In this document: positions 18,410 through 27,274 of the stretch, piece after piece
How the letters are laid out: each line of letters opens with the position of its first letter
Position numbering within the stretch: position 1 is the first letter of the stretch
NCBI RefSeq assembly: GCF_904846185.1
Contig: NZ_CAJGZQ010000018.1
Span: 16,411-80,410, forward strand
Source of the DNA: Psychrobacter immobilis
GTDB taxonomy: Bacteria; Pseudomonadota; Gammaproteobacteria; Pseudomonadales; Moraxellaceae
Length of the DNA: 64,000 nucleotides
Direction: 5' to 3'
Program-made: the position numbers and the translations under genes
Notes under the pieces: model-generated
What the model was told of the DNA's origin: nothing
The model's input: only the letters and a program-made list of their open reading frames with translations
Databases searched by the model: none

Positions 18410-19375
18410 CTACCAACGATTTTTTTCACGATGTTTCGCCAGCACTTTTATACTTTGCGGCATAACATCGGCAAGACGACGTTGTAAATTATCGGTGATG
18501 AATACTGAACGATGCTTACCACCAGTACAGCCAATGGCCACTGTCACTGTATGGCGGTTATTGTGTAAAAATTCGGGCAACCAACGGGTTAAAAACTTAT
18601 CTATATCATCAGTCATCTCAGCCACTTCTGGATAGTCGGCAAAGAATGCGGCAACTTCCGTGTCTAGACCTGTCGAAGTACGCAATTTAGGGTTCCAATG
18701 CGGATTCGGCAAAATTCTCACATCAAAGACAAAATCTGCATCAATAGGACTGCCATATTTAAAGCCAAAAGACAGCAGATTAATCACAATCTGATTGTCC
18801 ACGCCGACATGTTCACGCAAGCTGTCTTTCAATTGATGAATATTCAAATTGCTGGTATCAATTCTGATATCGGCATGACCTGCGATAGGCTCTAACAGCT
18901 CCACTTCTTTTTTAATCGCGGCAGGTAGATTAAAAGCAATGTGCTTGGCATTGTCACTATCAATATCCTGTGACATCAGCGGATGTACGCGGCGTGTCGC
19001 ATTAAAACGTGCTATCAAGGTACTTTCTTGCGCGGTCACGTACACTACTTTGACCGCATGCGCCCCGTATGTTTTCTTTAAGGATGCATGCATCTCTGCA
19101 AAGTTGGATAGATCCGCTCGCGGTGTTCGAATATCAACACCAAGCGCAATACGACGAATCCCACTTTCATTGACCAATTTATGCGCAGCATCCGGCAATA
19201 AGGATAACGGTAAGTTATCAATAGAATAATATCCTAAATCTTCTAAGATATTTAATACTGATGTTTTACCTGAGCCTGAACGCCCTGATACCACTAGGAT
19301 ACTGAGCTTATCGGTTGCTATTTTACACGCTGCCTGCTCAGATTGACTGTTATTTTCACCCTGACTCACATCCAT
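18410..19375 (-). CDS. rapZ: RNase adapter protein RapZ
   Basis: A 321-residue P-loop protein. Walker A is VSGRSGSGKTSVL, followed by DLGYYSIDNLPLSLL. The conserved RFNATRRVHPL comes next, and the C-terminal sensory/RNA-binding domain holds SFGFKYG, DVRILPNPHW and IGCTGGKHRSVFI. In enterobacteria RapZ directs RNase E to GlmZ and controls amino-sugar supply. Whether that circuit exists here is not shown by the sequence. The N-terminal extension of about 24 polar residues precedes the domain. The family assignment is firm. Confidence 0.95.
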   Translation of the reverse strand: MDVSQGENNSQSEQAACKIATDKLSILVVSGRSGSGKTSVLNILEDLGYYSIDNLPLSLLPDAAHKLVNESGIRRIALGVDIRTPRADLSNFAEMHASLKKTYGAHAVKVVYVTAQESTLIARFNATRRVHPLMSQDIDSDNAKHIAFNLPAAIKKEVELLEPIAGHADIRIDTSNLNIHQLKDSLREHVGVDNQIVINLLSFGFKYGSPIDADFVFDVRILPNPHWNPKLRTSTGLDTEVAAFFADYPEVAEMTDDIDKFLTRWLPEFLHNNRHTVTVAIGCTGGKHRSVFITDNLQRRLADVMPQSIKVLAKHREKNRW

Positions 19376-19417
19376 GATTCACCCATTCTAGTCCATTGCA
19401 TCCTGCGAATTACTATG

Positions 19418-20326
19418 TCACAACGATTGATCCACCGTCACCAATTGATTGTCTAACAAACGTGCACGTCCTAGCCAAGCAGCGACTAAAATCATCAAAC
19501 TCTTATTTTCTACATTAAAAGTTACAGTATCATTGGTGAGTGACTCTAGTGTATCGGTTTTAATGTCTAAATAATCAATAATGAAGCCAGCATCCGTAAT
19601 ACGCTGATGCGTTTCTGCTAGCAACGACTGAACAGCTTGTTGGCTCTGTTCGCCTCTCTCTAACTGCTTTGCTAAATATTGTAGCGCTTGATGGATAACA
19701 GGTGCTACCTCACGTTCAGTGGCACTTAAATATTGATTACGCGATGAGAGCGCCAAACCATCTGCAGCGCGGACAATAGGTGCCCCTATAATTTCAATGG
19801 GATAACTTAAATCACGTACCAATTGCTTAATAATCGCTAATTGTTGATAGTCTTTTTGTCCAAAAACAGCCATATCTGGTTGTACGATATTGAACAGTTT
19901 AGAGACGACAATACCAACACCGTCAAAATGCCCAGGGCGTGATTGACCACATAATTGAGTGGTAATAGCTCCCGCGAGAACGGAAGTCGGCGGCGGTAAT
20001 ACAGGGTACATCTCTTCAATACTGGGCGCAAACACATAATCAGTATCGACCGTTGCTAGCTTAGCGACATCCTCATCAAGCGTGCGAGGATAACTATCAA
20101 AGTCCTCTCCCGCGCCAAATTGAGTAGGGTTAACAAAAATACTAACCACCACGATATCAGCATGTTGCTTGGCTATTTTTACTAATTCAAGATGACCAGC
20201 ATGCAGATTGCCCATCGTTGGCACTAAAGCGATACGCTGTGGGCCATCTTGATTGTCAGTTTTTTGTCCACGATAAGACTGTAAAGCCGTACGCAATGCG
20301 GAGATGTGATGATGAATGATTGGCAT
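19418..20326 (-). CDS. panC: Pantothenate synthetase
   Basis: A 302-residue enzyme that joins pantoate and beta-alanine with ATP to give pantothenate, the coenzyme A precursor. Signatures: LVPTMGNLHAGHLELV (HIGH-like), VVVSIFVNPTQFG, GQSRPGHFDGV, VFGQKDYQQL and ALSSRNQYLS (KMSKS-like). It follows panB with a 41-bp gap on the same strand, so the two form a panBC operon. The length is slightly above the usual 280 because of inserts near residue 20 and at the C-terminal end. Confidence 0.96.
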   Translation of the reverse strand: MPIIHHHISALRTALQSYRGQKTDNQDGPQRIALVPTMGNLHAGHLELVKIAKQHADIVVVSIFVNPTQFGAGEDFDSYPRTLDEDVAKLATVDTDYVFAPSIEEMYPVLPPPTSVLAGAITTQLCGQSRPGHFDGVGIVVSKLFNIVQPDMAVFGQKDYQQLAIIKQLVRDLSYPIEIIGAPIVRAADGLALSSRNQYLSATEREVAPVIHQALQYLAKQLERGEQSQQAVQSLLAETHQRITDAGFIIDYLDIKTDTLESLTNDTVTFNVENKSLMILVAAWLGRARLLDNQLVTVDQSL

Positions 20327-20367
20327 GGTTAACTATTCTTCTACTGATAATCGTAAAAACTAAAATG

Positions 20368-21168
20368 TTAGCTAAACTGGTGCTGCTCGGTTGGGAAGCT
20401 GCCTTCACGTACTGACTGCTGGTAAAGGGCAAATGCGCCTTCGATACTGCGCGGGCTATTACGCTCATCGGTCAAAAAGTCATGAATAAAGCGCGGGACA
20501 CGGCCGTGCGTCATACCTAGCATGTCATGCATGACCAACACTTGACCATCCGTATCCGCACCAGCACCAATCCCAATAACTGGTACTGCGACGGCTTCCG
20601 TCACTACTTTTGCAAGCTCAGCAGGTACGCACTCTAACACTAGCAGCGCAGCACCTGCCGCAACGACTGCTTTCGCATCAGCAAGCAATTTATCAGCCGC
20701 TTCGTCACCACGACCTTGGATTTTATAACCACCAAACACATTAACTGATTGCGGTGTTAATCCTAAATGCACACAAGTAGGCGTCCCTGCTTGCGCCAAA
20801 GTCGTGATTAAATCGCAAAGCTCACTACCACCTTCAATCTTAATCACATGCGCGCCCGCCTGCATCAGCTGGCGACTATTGGCAACCGCTTCTGGCAGGG
20901 TCACATAGCTCATGAATGGCAGGTCAGCCAAAATCAGCGCGTGTTTATTACTACGGGCAATATTGGCCGTATGATAAGCCATATCATTGACAGTCACAGG
21001 TAACGTTGAATCATGACCCTGCACCACCATACCTAAACTGTCACCGATTAAAATCGTATCAATCTCTGCTTTTTCCATCATGCGTGCAAACATCGAGTCA
21101 TAGCACGTTAAGCAAGTGAACTTGGTGCCATCTTTTTTGAATTTTTTTAAAGTAGATAACGTCGTCAT
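20368..21168 (-). CDS. panB: Ketopantoate hydroxymethyltransferase
   Basis: A 266-residue TIM-barrel enzyme that makes ketopantoate from 2-oxoisovalerate and methylene-THF. Signatures: TCYDSMFARMMEKAEID, LIGDSLGMVVQGHDSTLPV, IKIEGG, HLGLTPQSVNVFGG and IGIGAGADTDGQVLVMHD. Metal- and substrate-binding Asp and Glu residues lie in these loops. It is the first gene of the panBC pair. The folK gene lies 149 bp upstream on the same strand. Confidence 0.96.
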   Translation of the reverse strand: MTTLSTLKKFKKDGTKFTCLTCYDSMFARMMEKAEIDTILIGDSLGMVVQGHDSTLPVTVNDMAYHTANIARSNKHALILADLPFMSYVTLPEAVANSRQLMQAGAHVIKIEGGSELCDLITTLAQAGTPTCVHLGLTPQSVNVFGGYKIQGRGDEAADKLLADAKAVVAAGAALLVLECVPAELAKVVTEAVAVPVIGIGAGADTDGQVLVMHDMLGMTHGRVPRFIHDFLTDERNSPRSIEGAFALYQQSVREGSFPTEQHQFS

Positions 21169-21317
21169 ATGATCCTCGATTAACCTTTAGTACCTTTTAG
21201 CACCTTTAGCTGTCTCTAGCTATTATTCTGATTGTGATCAAAAATTTTAGCAATCTTTTGGTATAAGTGTTTTACCTTAAAAGAAGTGAACGCTGTCACT
21301 CTTTTATAATAGATTGG

Positions 21318-21839
21318 CTACAGTAATTTTAAGCCTGTCCAATCTTTGCTAAGCGGATAATCATCTATCGATTTGCCAGCAATGGTAAGCGCTGGGGTTA
21401 ACTCTCGCAGTGGTAATAAGACAAAATTACGCTCAAACAATCCAGCGTGCGGTACGGTTAATTGTGGCTCAGTGATTTGCGCCTCACTGTATAACAAAAT
21501 ATCGACATCCAAACTACGCTCACCCCAACGCCGTATTCGTGCACGCTTAGCCTCTTTTTCTAACTGTTGACAGTAAGCAAGCAACTCAAAAGGCGGCAAT
21601 ATCGTCTCAAACTCAGCGACGGCATTAACAAAATCAGGCTGATCTTGCGGTCCCATAGGCGCTGAAGCATAAAACGAAGAAACACGAACCGCACGTATTT
21701 GCTTATGCTCTTGCATCGCTGCGATTGCCTGCTGCAAATGTTCTACTGGTGAACCCAAGTCGTTAGACAAATTGCTACCCAAACCTACGTAGCAGGTTAC
21801 CCAATTCGCGTTGCCCGCATCGTTAGTAATATTAGACAT
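21318..21839 (-). CDS. folK: HPPK, folate biosynthesis pyrophosphokinase
   Basis: A 173-residue 6-hydroxymethyl-dihydropterin pyrophosphokinase. Signatures: CYVGLGSNLSND, FYASAPMGPQDQPDFVNAV and RWGERSLDVDILLY, ending with PHAGLFERNFVLLPL. The chosen ATG at 21839 overlaps the end of pcnB (ATGTCTAA shared, 8 bp), which suggests translational coupling. An ATG two codons earlier (21845) is equally possible. A longer frame to 21896 would lie wholly inside pcnB and adds nothing family-like. The pcnB-folK pairing is common in gammaproteobacteria. Confidence 0.93.
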   Translation of the reverse strand: MSNITNDAGNANWVTCYVGLGSNLSNDLGSPVEHLQQAIAAMQEHKQIRAVRVSSFYASAPMGPQDQPDFVNAVAEFETILPPFELLAYCQQLEKEAKRARIRRWGERSLDVDILLYSEAQITEPQLTVPHAGLFERNFVLLPLRELTPALTIAGKSIDDYPLSKDWTGLKLL

Positions 21840-24108
21840 TGTCATTACTAGGCTGGCGACGGCGACGTTTCGATGGGATAGGGCCTTTATTGTCATTCAC
21901 ACTACTCATACCAACATTGCCGTTAGCAGCTTGGCTGGTTTTAGCAGAATTTGCTTCTGTCGTTCTGGCTGGTTTTTTAGCGCTTTCAGGTGTCGTAACC
22001 TTCGCCACTTTTTTGCGCTCAACCGTTTTTTTAGCCGGAACATCTGTTTTATCAGTAGGCTGGGCTGCTGGCTTAGGTGCTTTTTTTGCATACTTTGCTG
22101 CAGCTTTAACGTCGTTGTTAGTCGTTACTTGCGTCTCTGTATTACTAGCAAGATTTATACTATCTACACTCGGCTGACGACGGCGACGCTTATGCGGTAT
22201 CGGCTCGTTATTCATACTGACGAGCGCAGGCGATCTTGCTACCGAACGAGCCACAGATGAAGGCATAACCTCTGACTGTGTTGCTTTTGGCTGCTGAGCT
22301 TGATTTGAGCGATCAGGCTTACTGTCAGCCTTATTATAAGAGTTAGCATCAGAACTGGTATCCTGATTTTTTAGCGCTTTCTCAGCCGATACATTCTTCT
22401 GAGCAGGTTTTTTCTGCGCTGCCTCTTGACGATTATTAGGCTTATCGCCATTTGATAGCTGCTTCTGCAATGGCGGCACGACTTTTTCGTGCTCAATTAC
22501 AAAAAGTGGTGCAGGCTTGGAATGATGGCGTTTATTTGCCGCTTGGTTGCTGCTATTGGCAAGAGATAGCTGTCGTAACTGAGCAAGCTCATGACTATCT
22601 TGACTTACTTGCTGCGATTCATAGTGCTTGTTGTTACTGCCACCAGATTGCTTAACAGAGTCTGATTGACTGGCAGCGCGGCGACGGCGTGCTGGAATAT
22701 TTGACGGGTCATTTACCATATTCTGATCATTCCTACCCTGCTCAGCAGTATCATTGGCTTTGCTGTGCTTGGTATTTTTTTGATGAGATATTGAGTGATC
22801 GATGCTATTTGACTCTGAATTTTGACGATTACGCCCACGACCACGCTGCGCTTGTTGCCCTTTTTTATAGGCACCGCGACGAATATTTTCATCAAAACCA
22901 TCAATGGCTTGCTGCTGCTCTCGTTCAGACAATGTCTGATAAGTCTGCCACCAATCGCCCATACCATTGGTCGATTCTGATAATGGATGCTCAGCATCAC
23001 CGCACTGCTCACGCAATAATAAAAAGTCAAAGCCTGCACGGAAGCGAGGATGCTCAGAGAGCTGGACGATTTGCTTGCTACGCGGGGCTGCAAGTTTTGG
23101 CTGCAATATCCAAATATCACGGATAAATTGCTCAGCAAATTTAGGAATAGCGGTTTTAATACGTTGACGGTCAATGACCTTGCCAGCCGCATGCATCTGC
23201 GCTTCAGCAAATGGCATATTGCGCTTTTTGGCTTTTTCTAACTGATGCAGATAGTTTTCCCATAATATGGCTGCATAGAAAAATGCTGGATTGATACTTT
23301 TGCCCGCTGCAATGCGTTTGTCAGTATTAATGGCCACTTGTTTCACTAAAGCGCTAGGCTCAGAAGGCGGATAAATAATTAAACTATCAATCGCGCCCGA
23401 CTCAAATAATAGCGGTAATAATGGCACCAAATAACCACCGGTAAACATCTTTTGCGTTTCATCATAGAGGCGATGCGGTGATATTTGCTCAAGCAGCGCC
23501 CAGTTACCATCATGAAACTGATCGGCTAACTCGTCATCAAACTCAAAACCGAGCTTGGCTTTAAAACGTAACGCCCGCAATAGTCTTACCGGATCTTCTT
23601 CGATACGAACGGGCGCATGGCCTAATAGGCGAATGATTCTATTATCAATGTCTTCAAGCGCACCGCAAAAATCATGCACCACACCTTTTAGTGGCTGATA
23701 ATAAAGCGCATTGATCGAAAAATCACGACGAGAGAAGTCTTGTTGGATATCGCCCCAAACGTTATCACGCAGAATCATACCGTCTTGATTGGTGGTACCA
23801 CTGCTGGTCGGCGGACCACGAAAGGTAGCGACTTCGATCAGCTCACGACCTGAATACACATGCGCCAACTGAAAGCGGCGACCGATAATGCGGCAGCGCT
23901 TACCAAAGACGTCTTTGATCTCATGCGGCTTGGCATCAGTGACAGCGTCAAAGTCTTTTGGGCGCAAACCCAATAAAGTATCACGCACACCGCCGCCGAC
24001 GATATAGGCGTCAAACCCTGCTCGGGTTAAGGTGGCAATTACTTCAGTAATGGAATTGGGTAATTCAGATTTATTCAGTTCTAACTGCTTGGCGGCACGC
24101 TCGGCCAT
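21832..24108 (-). CDS. pcnB: Poly(A) polymerase PcnB with long basic tail
   Basis: Adds 3' poly(A) tails that mark RNA for decay. The nucleotidyltransferase core is AYIVGGGVRDTLLGL with RPKDFDAVTDA (metal-binding Asp pair), then RRFQLAHVY and RRDFSINALYY, followed by RNA-binding helices (EDPVRLLRALRFKAKLGF). The catalytic part ends near residue 410. The protein runs on to 758 residues, far beyond the usual 450-500, as a Lys/Arg/Ser/Asn/Gln-rich disordered tail with repeated RRRR motifs. A GAGGAG ribosome-binding site lies 7 bases before the ATG. Confidence 0.95.
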   Translation of the reverse strand: MAERAAKQLELNKSELPNSITEVIATLTRAGFDAYIVGGGVRDTLLGLRPKDFDAVTDAKPHEIKDVFGKRCRIIGRRFQLAHVYSGRELIEVATFRGPPTSSGTTNQDGMILRDNVWGDIQQDFSRRDFSINALYYQPLKGVVHDFCGALEDIDNRIIRLLGHAPVRIEEDPVRLLRALRFKAKLGFEFDDELADQFHDGNWALLEQISPHRLYDETQKMFTGGYLVPLLPLLFESGAIDSLIIYPPSEPSALVKQVAINTDKRIAAGKSINPAFFYAAILWENYLHQLEKAKKRNMPFAEAQMHAAGKVIDRQRIKTAIPKFAEQFIRDIWILQPKLAAPRSKQIVQLSEHPRFRAGFDFLLLREQCGDAEHPLSESTNGMGDWWQTYQTLSEREQQQAIDGFDENIRRGAYKKGQQAQRGRGRNRQNSESNSIDHSISHQKNTKHSKANDTAEQGRNDQNMVNDPSNIPARRRRAASQSDSVKQSGGSNNKHYESQQVSQDSHELAQLRQLSLANSSNQAANKRHHSKPAPLFVIEHEKVVPPLQKQLSNGDKPNNRQEAAQKKPAQKNVSAEKALKNQDTSSDANSYNKADSKPDRSNQAQQPKATQSEVMPSSVARSVARSPALVSMNNEPIPHKRRRRQPSVDSINLASNTETQVTTNNDVKAAAKYAKKAPKPAAQPTDKTDVPAKKTVERKKVAKVTTPESAKKPARTTEANSAKTSQAANGNVGMSSVNDNKGPIPSKRRRRQPSNDNV

Positions 24109-24274
24109 GCATCTACTCCTCGCCGGTATTCTTTAACCACCCCTGATCAACACAGCGTTTATCAGGCGGATGTAACTGCTAGTTTAACAAATTTTGCGCG
24201 TGGTAGGTGCGTTATGACATTTAGTTACGTGCTATTTTGTCAATATTGGGGTTAATTAATGCAAAATAATGCTA

Positions 24275-24649
24275 TTAATCTTGCACGCGTAAACGGGCTC
24301 GATTTTTCTCAATCGTTTTTGCGCCAATACCTTTTACCTTTGCTAACTCATCCACTGTCTTAAAATCGCCAAACATGTCGCGATATAAAATAATCGCTTG
24401 GGCTTTACTACTACCGATACCGTTTAATGAAACGAGCGCGCCTTCACTAGCACGATTGATATTAATGGTGGCTTGGTCACGTACCTGTATTTTGGCACTT
24501 TCTTGCGCCAATAGATATTCATAAGCCCTTTGAGGATTATCAAAACAAGGCGCAGCTTGAACACTGTTCAACATAAAGACCGCCAATATTAGACTGAAAA
24601 CAGCCATATTGACTAAGCTAACAAATGAGACCTTATGATAAACGTTCAT
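24275..24649 (-). CDS. ComEA-like helix-hairpin-helix DNA-binding protein
   Basis: A 124-residue exported protein with an N-terminal signal or anchor (VNMAVFSLILAVFMLNSVQA). A tandem helix-hairpin-helix domain fills its second half: ININRASEGALVSLNGIGSS, then KVKGIGAKTIEKNRARL. This is the ComEA pattern: periplasmic double-stranded DNA binding during natural transformation. Its start shares ATGA with the stop of mazG, so the two are probably translated together. Competence is plausible in this family but not shown here. Confidence 0.85.
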   Translation of the reverse strand: MNVYHKVSFVSLVNMAVFSLILAVFMLNSVQAAPCFDNPQRAYEYLLAQESAKIQVRDQATININRASEGALVSLNGIGSSKAQAIILYRDMFGDFKTVDELAKVKGIGAKTIEKNRARLRVQD

Positions 24650-25527
24650 GACGATCGTTCATGTTGTTTCGCCGCTTCCCACAGTGCATCCATCTCTGCT
24701 ATATCGCTGTCTTCTAAACGCTTGCCAGCCGCAGCTAACTGCGCTTCAATATAACCAAAGCGTGATTTGAATTTATGCACACAAGTAAGGGCAGCTGTCT
24801 CAGCATCAAGGTTCAATTTACGCGCCACATTCACCAGCGCAAACATACAATCACCCAGCTCTTTTTCAATATCACTAATATTGGCTTTGCTTATGTCATA
24901 TTTGTCAGCTTCTTTTGATTTATCTATCAATTCAGCCTTTAACTCGGCAATCTCTTCATCCAACTTATCAAAAGCGCCGCTGACCCCTTCCCAATCAAAC
25001 CCTAACTTTGACGCCTGTTTTTGCACATCTTGTGCTTGCATAAGCGCACTGCCCGCTTTGGTATTGTCTAAACGACGTTTGGGTTTGCCTCGTGCCGCGC
25101 GCGCTTGCTGCTCCTCTGCTTTAATCTCATCCCAACGAGCTTTTACCGCCGTGTCATCTTCAAGGGTTTCAGCCTCAAACACATGTGGATGACGACGAAT
25201 GAGCTTTTCTTGTAAAGTGGTGATAACATCGCTCATGCCAAAGCGACCTTGCTCCGCATACATCTGACAATGAAACACCACTTGCAGCAACACATCACCA
25301 AGCTCGCCTTTGATATCCTCATCGTCATTACTTTGTACCGCCTCGCCTAGCTCATAAGCTTCTTCAATCGCATACGGAATGAGGCTATGATTGCTTTGCT
25401 TTTTATCCCACGGACAGTCAACACGTAGCCGTGCCATTAAAGCCAATAAATCGTCTAATTCACCACTAGCAGGTGGTGTACCTTGTACCGGTTGGGGGGC
25501 TGATATGTTGGCTACTGGGTTACTCAT
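24646..25527 (-). CDS. mazG: Nucleoside triphosphate pyrophosphohydrolase MazG
   Basis: A 293-residue MazG with two MazG domains. The first has RLRVDCPWDKKQSNHSL, AIEEAYELGEA (EExxE metal site) and GELGDVLLQVVFHCQM. The second has KLGFDWEGVSGAFDKLDEEI and DIEKELGDCMFALVNVARKL. It hydrolyses NTPs and dNTPs to monophosphates. A 25-residue insert between the domains (KPKRRLDNTKAG onward) is typical. The gene overlaps the comEA-like gene by 4 bp. Confidence 0.94.
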   Translation of the reverse strand: MSNPVANISAPQPVQGTPPASGELDDLLALMARLRVDCPWDKKQSNHSLIPYAIEEAYELGEAVQSNDDEDIKGELGDVLLQVVFHCQMYAEQGRFGMSDVITTLQEKLIRRHPHVFEAETLEDDTAVKARWDEIKAEEQQARAARGKPKRRLDNTKAGSALMQAQDVQKQASKLGFDWEGVSGAFDKLDEEIAELKAELIDKSKEADKYDISKANISDIEKELGDCMFALVNVARKLNLDAETAALTCVHKFKSRFGYIEAQLAAAGKRLEDSDIAEMDALWEAAKQHERSS

Positions 25528-25683
25528 AAGGCAGGCTCCTGTTTAATAGATGGCTTGGGGCGTGATGACTCTTTTATAAAATATAAAGCGGATGATAAGG
25601 TGGCATTGGTGGGTTATTGGCTTATAATTGCGTGGTCTGCCTCGTTATTTTACCACCACTTATCTGCAAGGAACCTTATTATT

Positions 25684-27174
25684 ATGTCAACTTCTATGGC
25701 CACAGGCTACCAGCCAGCAACTGAATTTTATCCTATGAGCATTGGCTCGTTTAAAGCTTATGATATTCGCGGCGAGCTTGGGGTGACCCTAGATGATGCC
25801 ATCGCTTATCGTATCGGTCGCGCCTTTGCTCAGATTTTGTCTCAGCGTTATCACGCCGCCGTGACGGACGATCAACAGAGTGAGCTTGCCGTACTAAGAC
25901 CTGCCATCGTCATCGGTAGCGATATCCGTCATTCAAGCGAGCCGCTAAAACAGGCCGCTATCTGCGGTATGATAGATGCCGGTGTCGATGTGATTGATTT
26001 GGGCATGAGCGGCACTGAAGAGGTCTATTTTGCCACCAGTCATTATCAGACGTTGGGTGGCATCGAAGTCACTGCCAGTCATAATCCTATCAATTATAAT
26101 GGCTTAAAACTGGTCAAAGAACATTCAAAACCCATTAGCGCCGATGATGGTTTAGCAGAGATTCAAGCATTGGCAGAATCTGGGCAATTTACCACTGAAA
26201 ACCAATCAGGAACGTTGCAATTATTGACTGATAAAAGTGCTTATGTTAATCACGTCATCAGCTTTATAGATACCGATAAATTAAAACCGCTGAAACTGGT
26301 TATTAACTCAGGCAATGGTAGTGCAGGCCCCGTGGTTGATTTATTAATTGACAAGCTTGCACAAGCTGGTGCGCCAATTGAAGTGATTACACTGCATCAT
26401 GCCCCTGATGGCAGCTTCCCAAATGGCATCCCCAATCCTATGATTGATGCCAATAGAGTGGCCACTCAGCAAGCGGTTTTAGAACATAATGCCGATCTTG
26501 GCATTGCCTTTGATGGCGACTTTGACCGCTGCTTTTTATTCGATGAACATGGTGAATTTATTGATGGTAGTTACATCGTCGGCATGCTCGCTCAAGCATT
26601 TTTGAATAAGTACCCAAATGAGTCAATCGTCTACGATCCACGTGTCATTTACAATACTGAAGCAGTGATTAAGGAACATAACGGTAAGGCTGTCATCAGT
26701 AAATCTGGACATTCATTTATTAAGCAAGTCATGCGTGACTCTGGCGCTGTTTATGGCGGCGAGATGTCTGCACATCACTATTTCCGTGACTTTTTCTATT
26801 GCGATAGCGGCATGATCCCTTGGCTGCTCACCATCGAGCTGTTGTCTGTCACCGGTAAGACTTTATCAGAATTGGTTACTGGCTATATTCAAGCATATCC
26901 AAGTTCAGGCGAGCTTAATTTTCGTCTCACCACTCATGATGCGCCAACGATTATTAGCGCTATTGAGGAAAAATTTAGCAGCGAAAATCCGACCAAATCA
27001 ACCCTTGATGGCTTAAGTCTTAACTTCGGCGAGTGGCGTTTTAACTTACGTGCCTCAAATACAGAACCACTGATCAGATTAAATATTGAAAGTCGTGGCG
27101 ATAAAGAGTTATTAGCTATTAAAATTCGAGAGATTCAACAGTGGCTAGCGGCACAAGGTGCTGTACCAGCGTAA
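25684..27174 (+). CDS. Phosphomannomutase/phosphoglucomutase
   Basis: A 496-residue alpha-D-phosphohexomutase of the AlgC/ManB type that interconverts hexose-6-P and hexose-1-P for surface glycans. Phosphoserine loop: VTASHNPINYNGLK. Metal site: AFDGDFDRCFLF. Sugar site: YGGEMSAHHYFRDF. Phosphate-binding tail: RASNTEPLIRLNIESRG. The ATG at 25684 has AAGGAA 10 bases upstream; an upstream in-frame start at 25555 would add 43 unrelated residues. In Acinetobacter the equivalent gene (pgm) closes the galU-ugd-gpi-gne module. Here it is on the opposite strand, converging with it. Confidence 0.92.
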   Translation: MSTSMATGYQPATEFYPMSIGSFKAYDIRGELGVTLDDAIAYRIGRAFAQILSQRYHAAVTDDQQSELAVLRPAIVIGSDIRHSSEPLKQAAICGMIDAGVDVIDLGMSGTEEVYFATSHYQTLGGIEVTASHNPINYNGLKLVKEHSKPISADDGLAEIQALAESGQFTTENQSGTLQLLTDKSAYVNHVISFIDTDKLKPLKLVINSGNGSAGPVVDLLIDKLAQAGAPIEVITLHHAPDGSFPNGIPNPMIDANRVATQQAVLEHNADLGIAFDGDFDRCFLFDEHGEFIDGSYIVGMLAQAFLNKYPNESIVYDPRVIYNTEAVIKEHNGKAVISKSGHSFIKQVMRDSGAVYGGEMSAHHYFRDFFYCDSGMIPWLLTIELLSVTGKTLSELVTGYIQAYPSSGELNFRLTTHDAPTIISAIEEKFSSENPTKSTLDGLSLNFGEWRFNLRASNTEPLIRLNIESRGDKELLAIKIREIQQWLAAQGAVPA

Positions 27175-27213
27175 ACGAATACGACTTAATATGGGTGATT
27201 TCGATTAAAAATC

Positions 27214-27251
27214 AAAAAAAGCTCGCTGATAATTATCAACGAGCTTTTTTA
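27214..27251. terminator. Bidirectional terminator between the mutase and ugd-like gene
   Basis: AAAAAAGCTCG and CGAGCTTTTTT form the outer stem, and TGATAATTATCA can extend it inside. A- and T-runs on both sides suit both converging genes. Confidence 0.9.
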
Positions 27252-27274
27252 GCAACTGAAAAGCTTGAATAAAG

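Noticed and set aside
21839..21896. Longer N-terminus for folK starting inside pcnB
   Set aside because: The extra 19 residues do not resemble the family and lack a ribosome-binding site. The start overlapping the pcnB stop is more natural.
21811..23241. Several plus-strand frames of 60-150 residues opposite pcnB
   Set aside because: They mirror the repetitive coding sequence of the PcnB tail and have no start signals.
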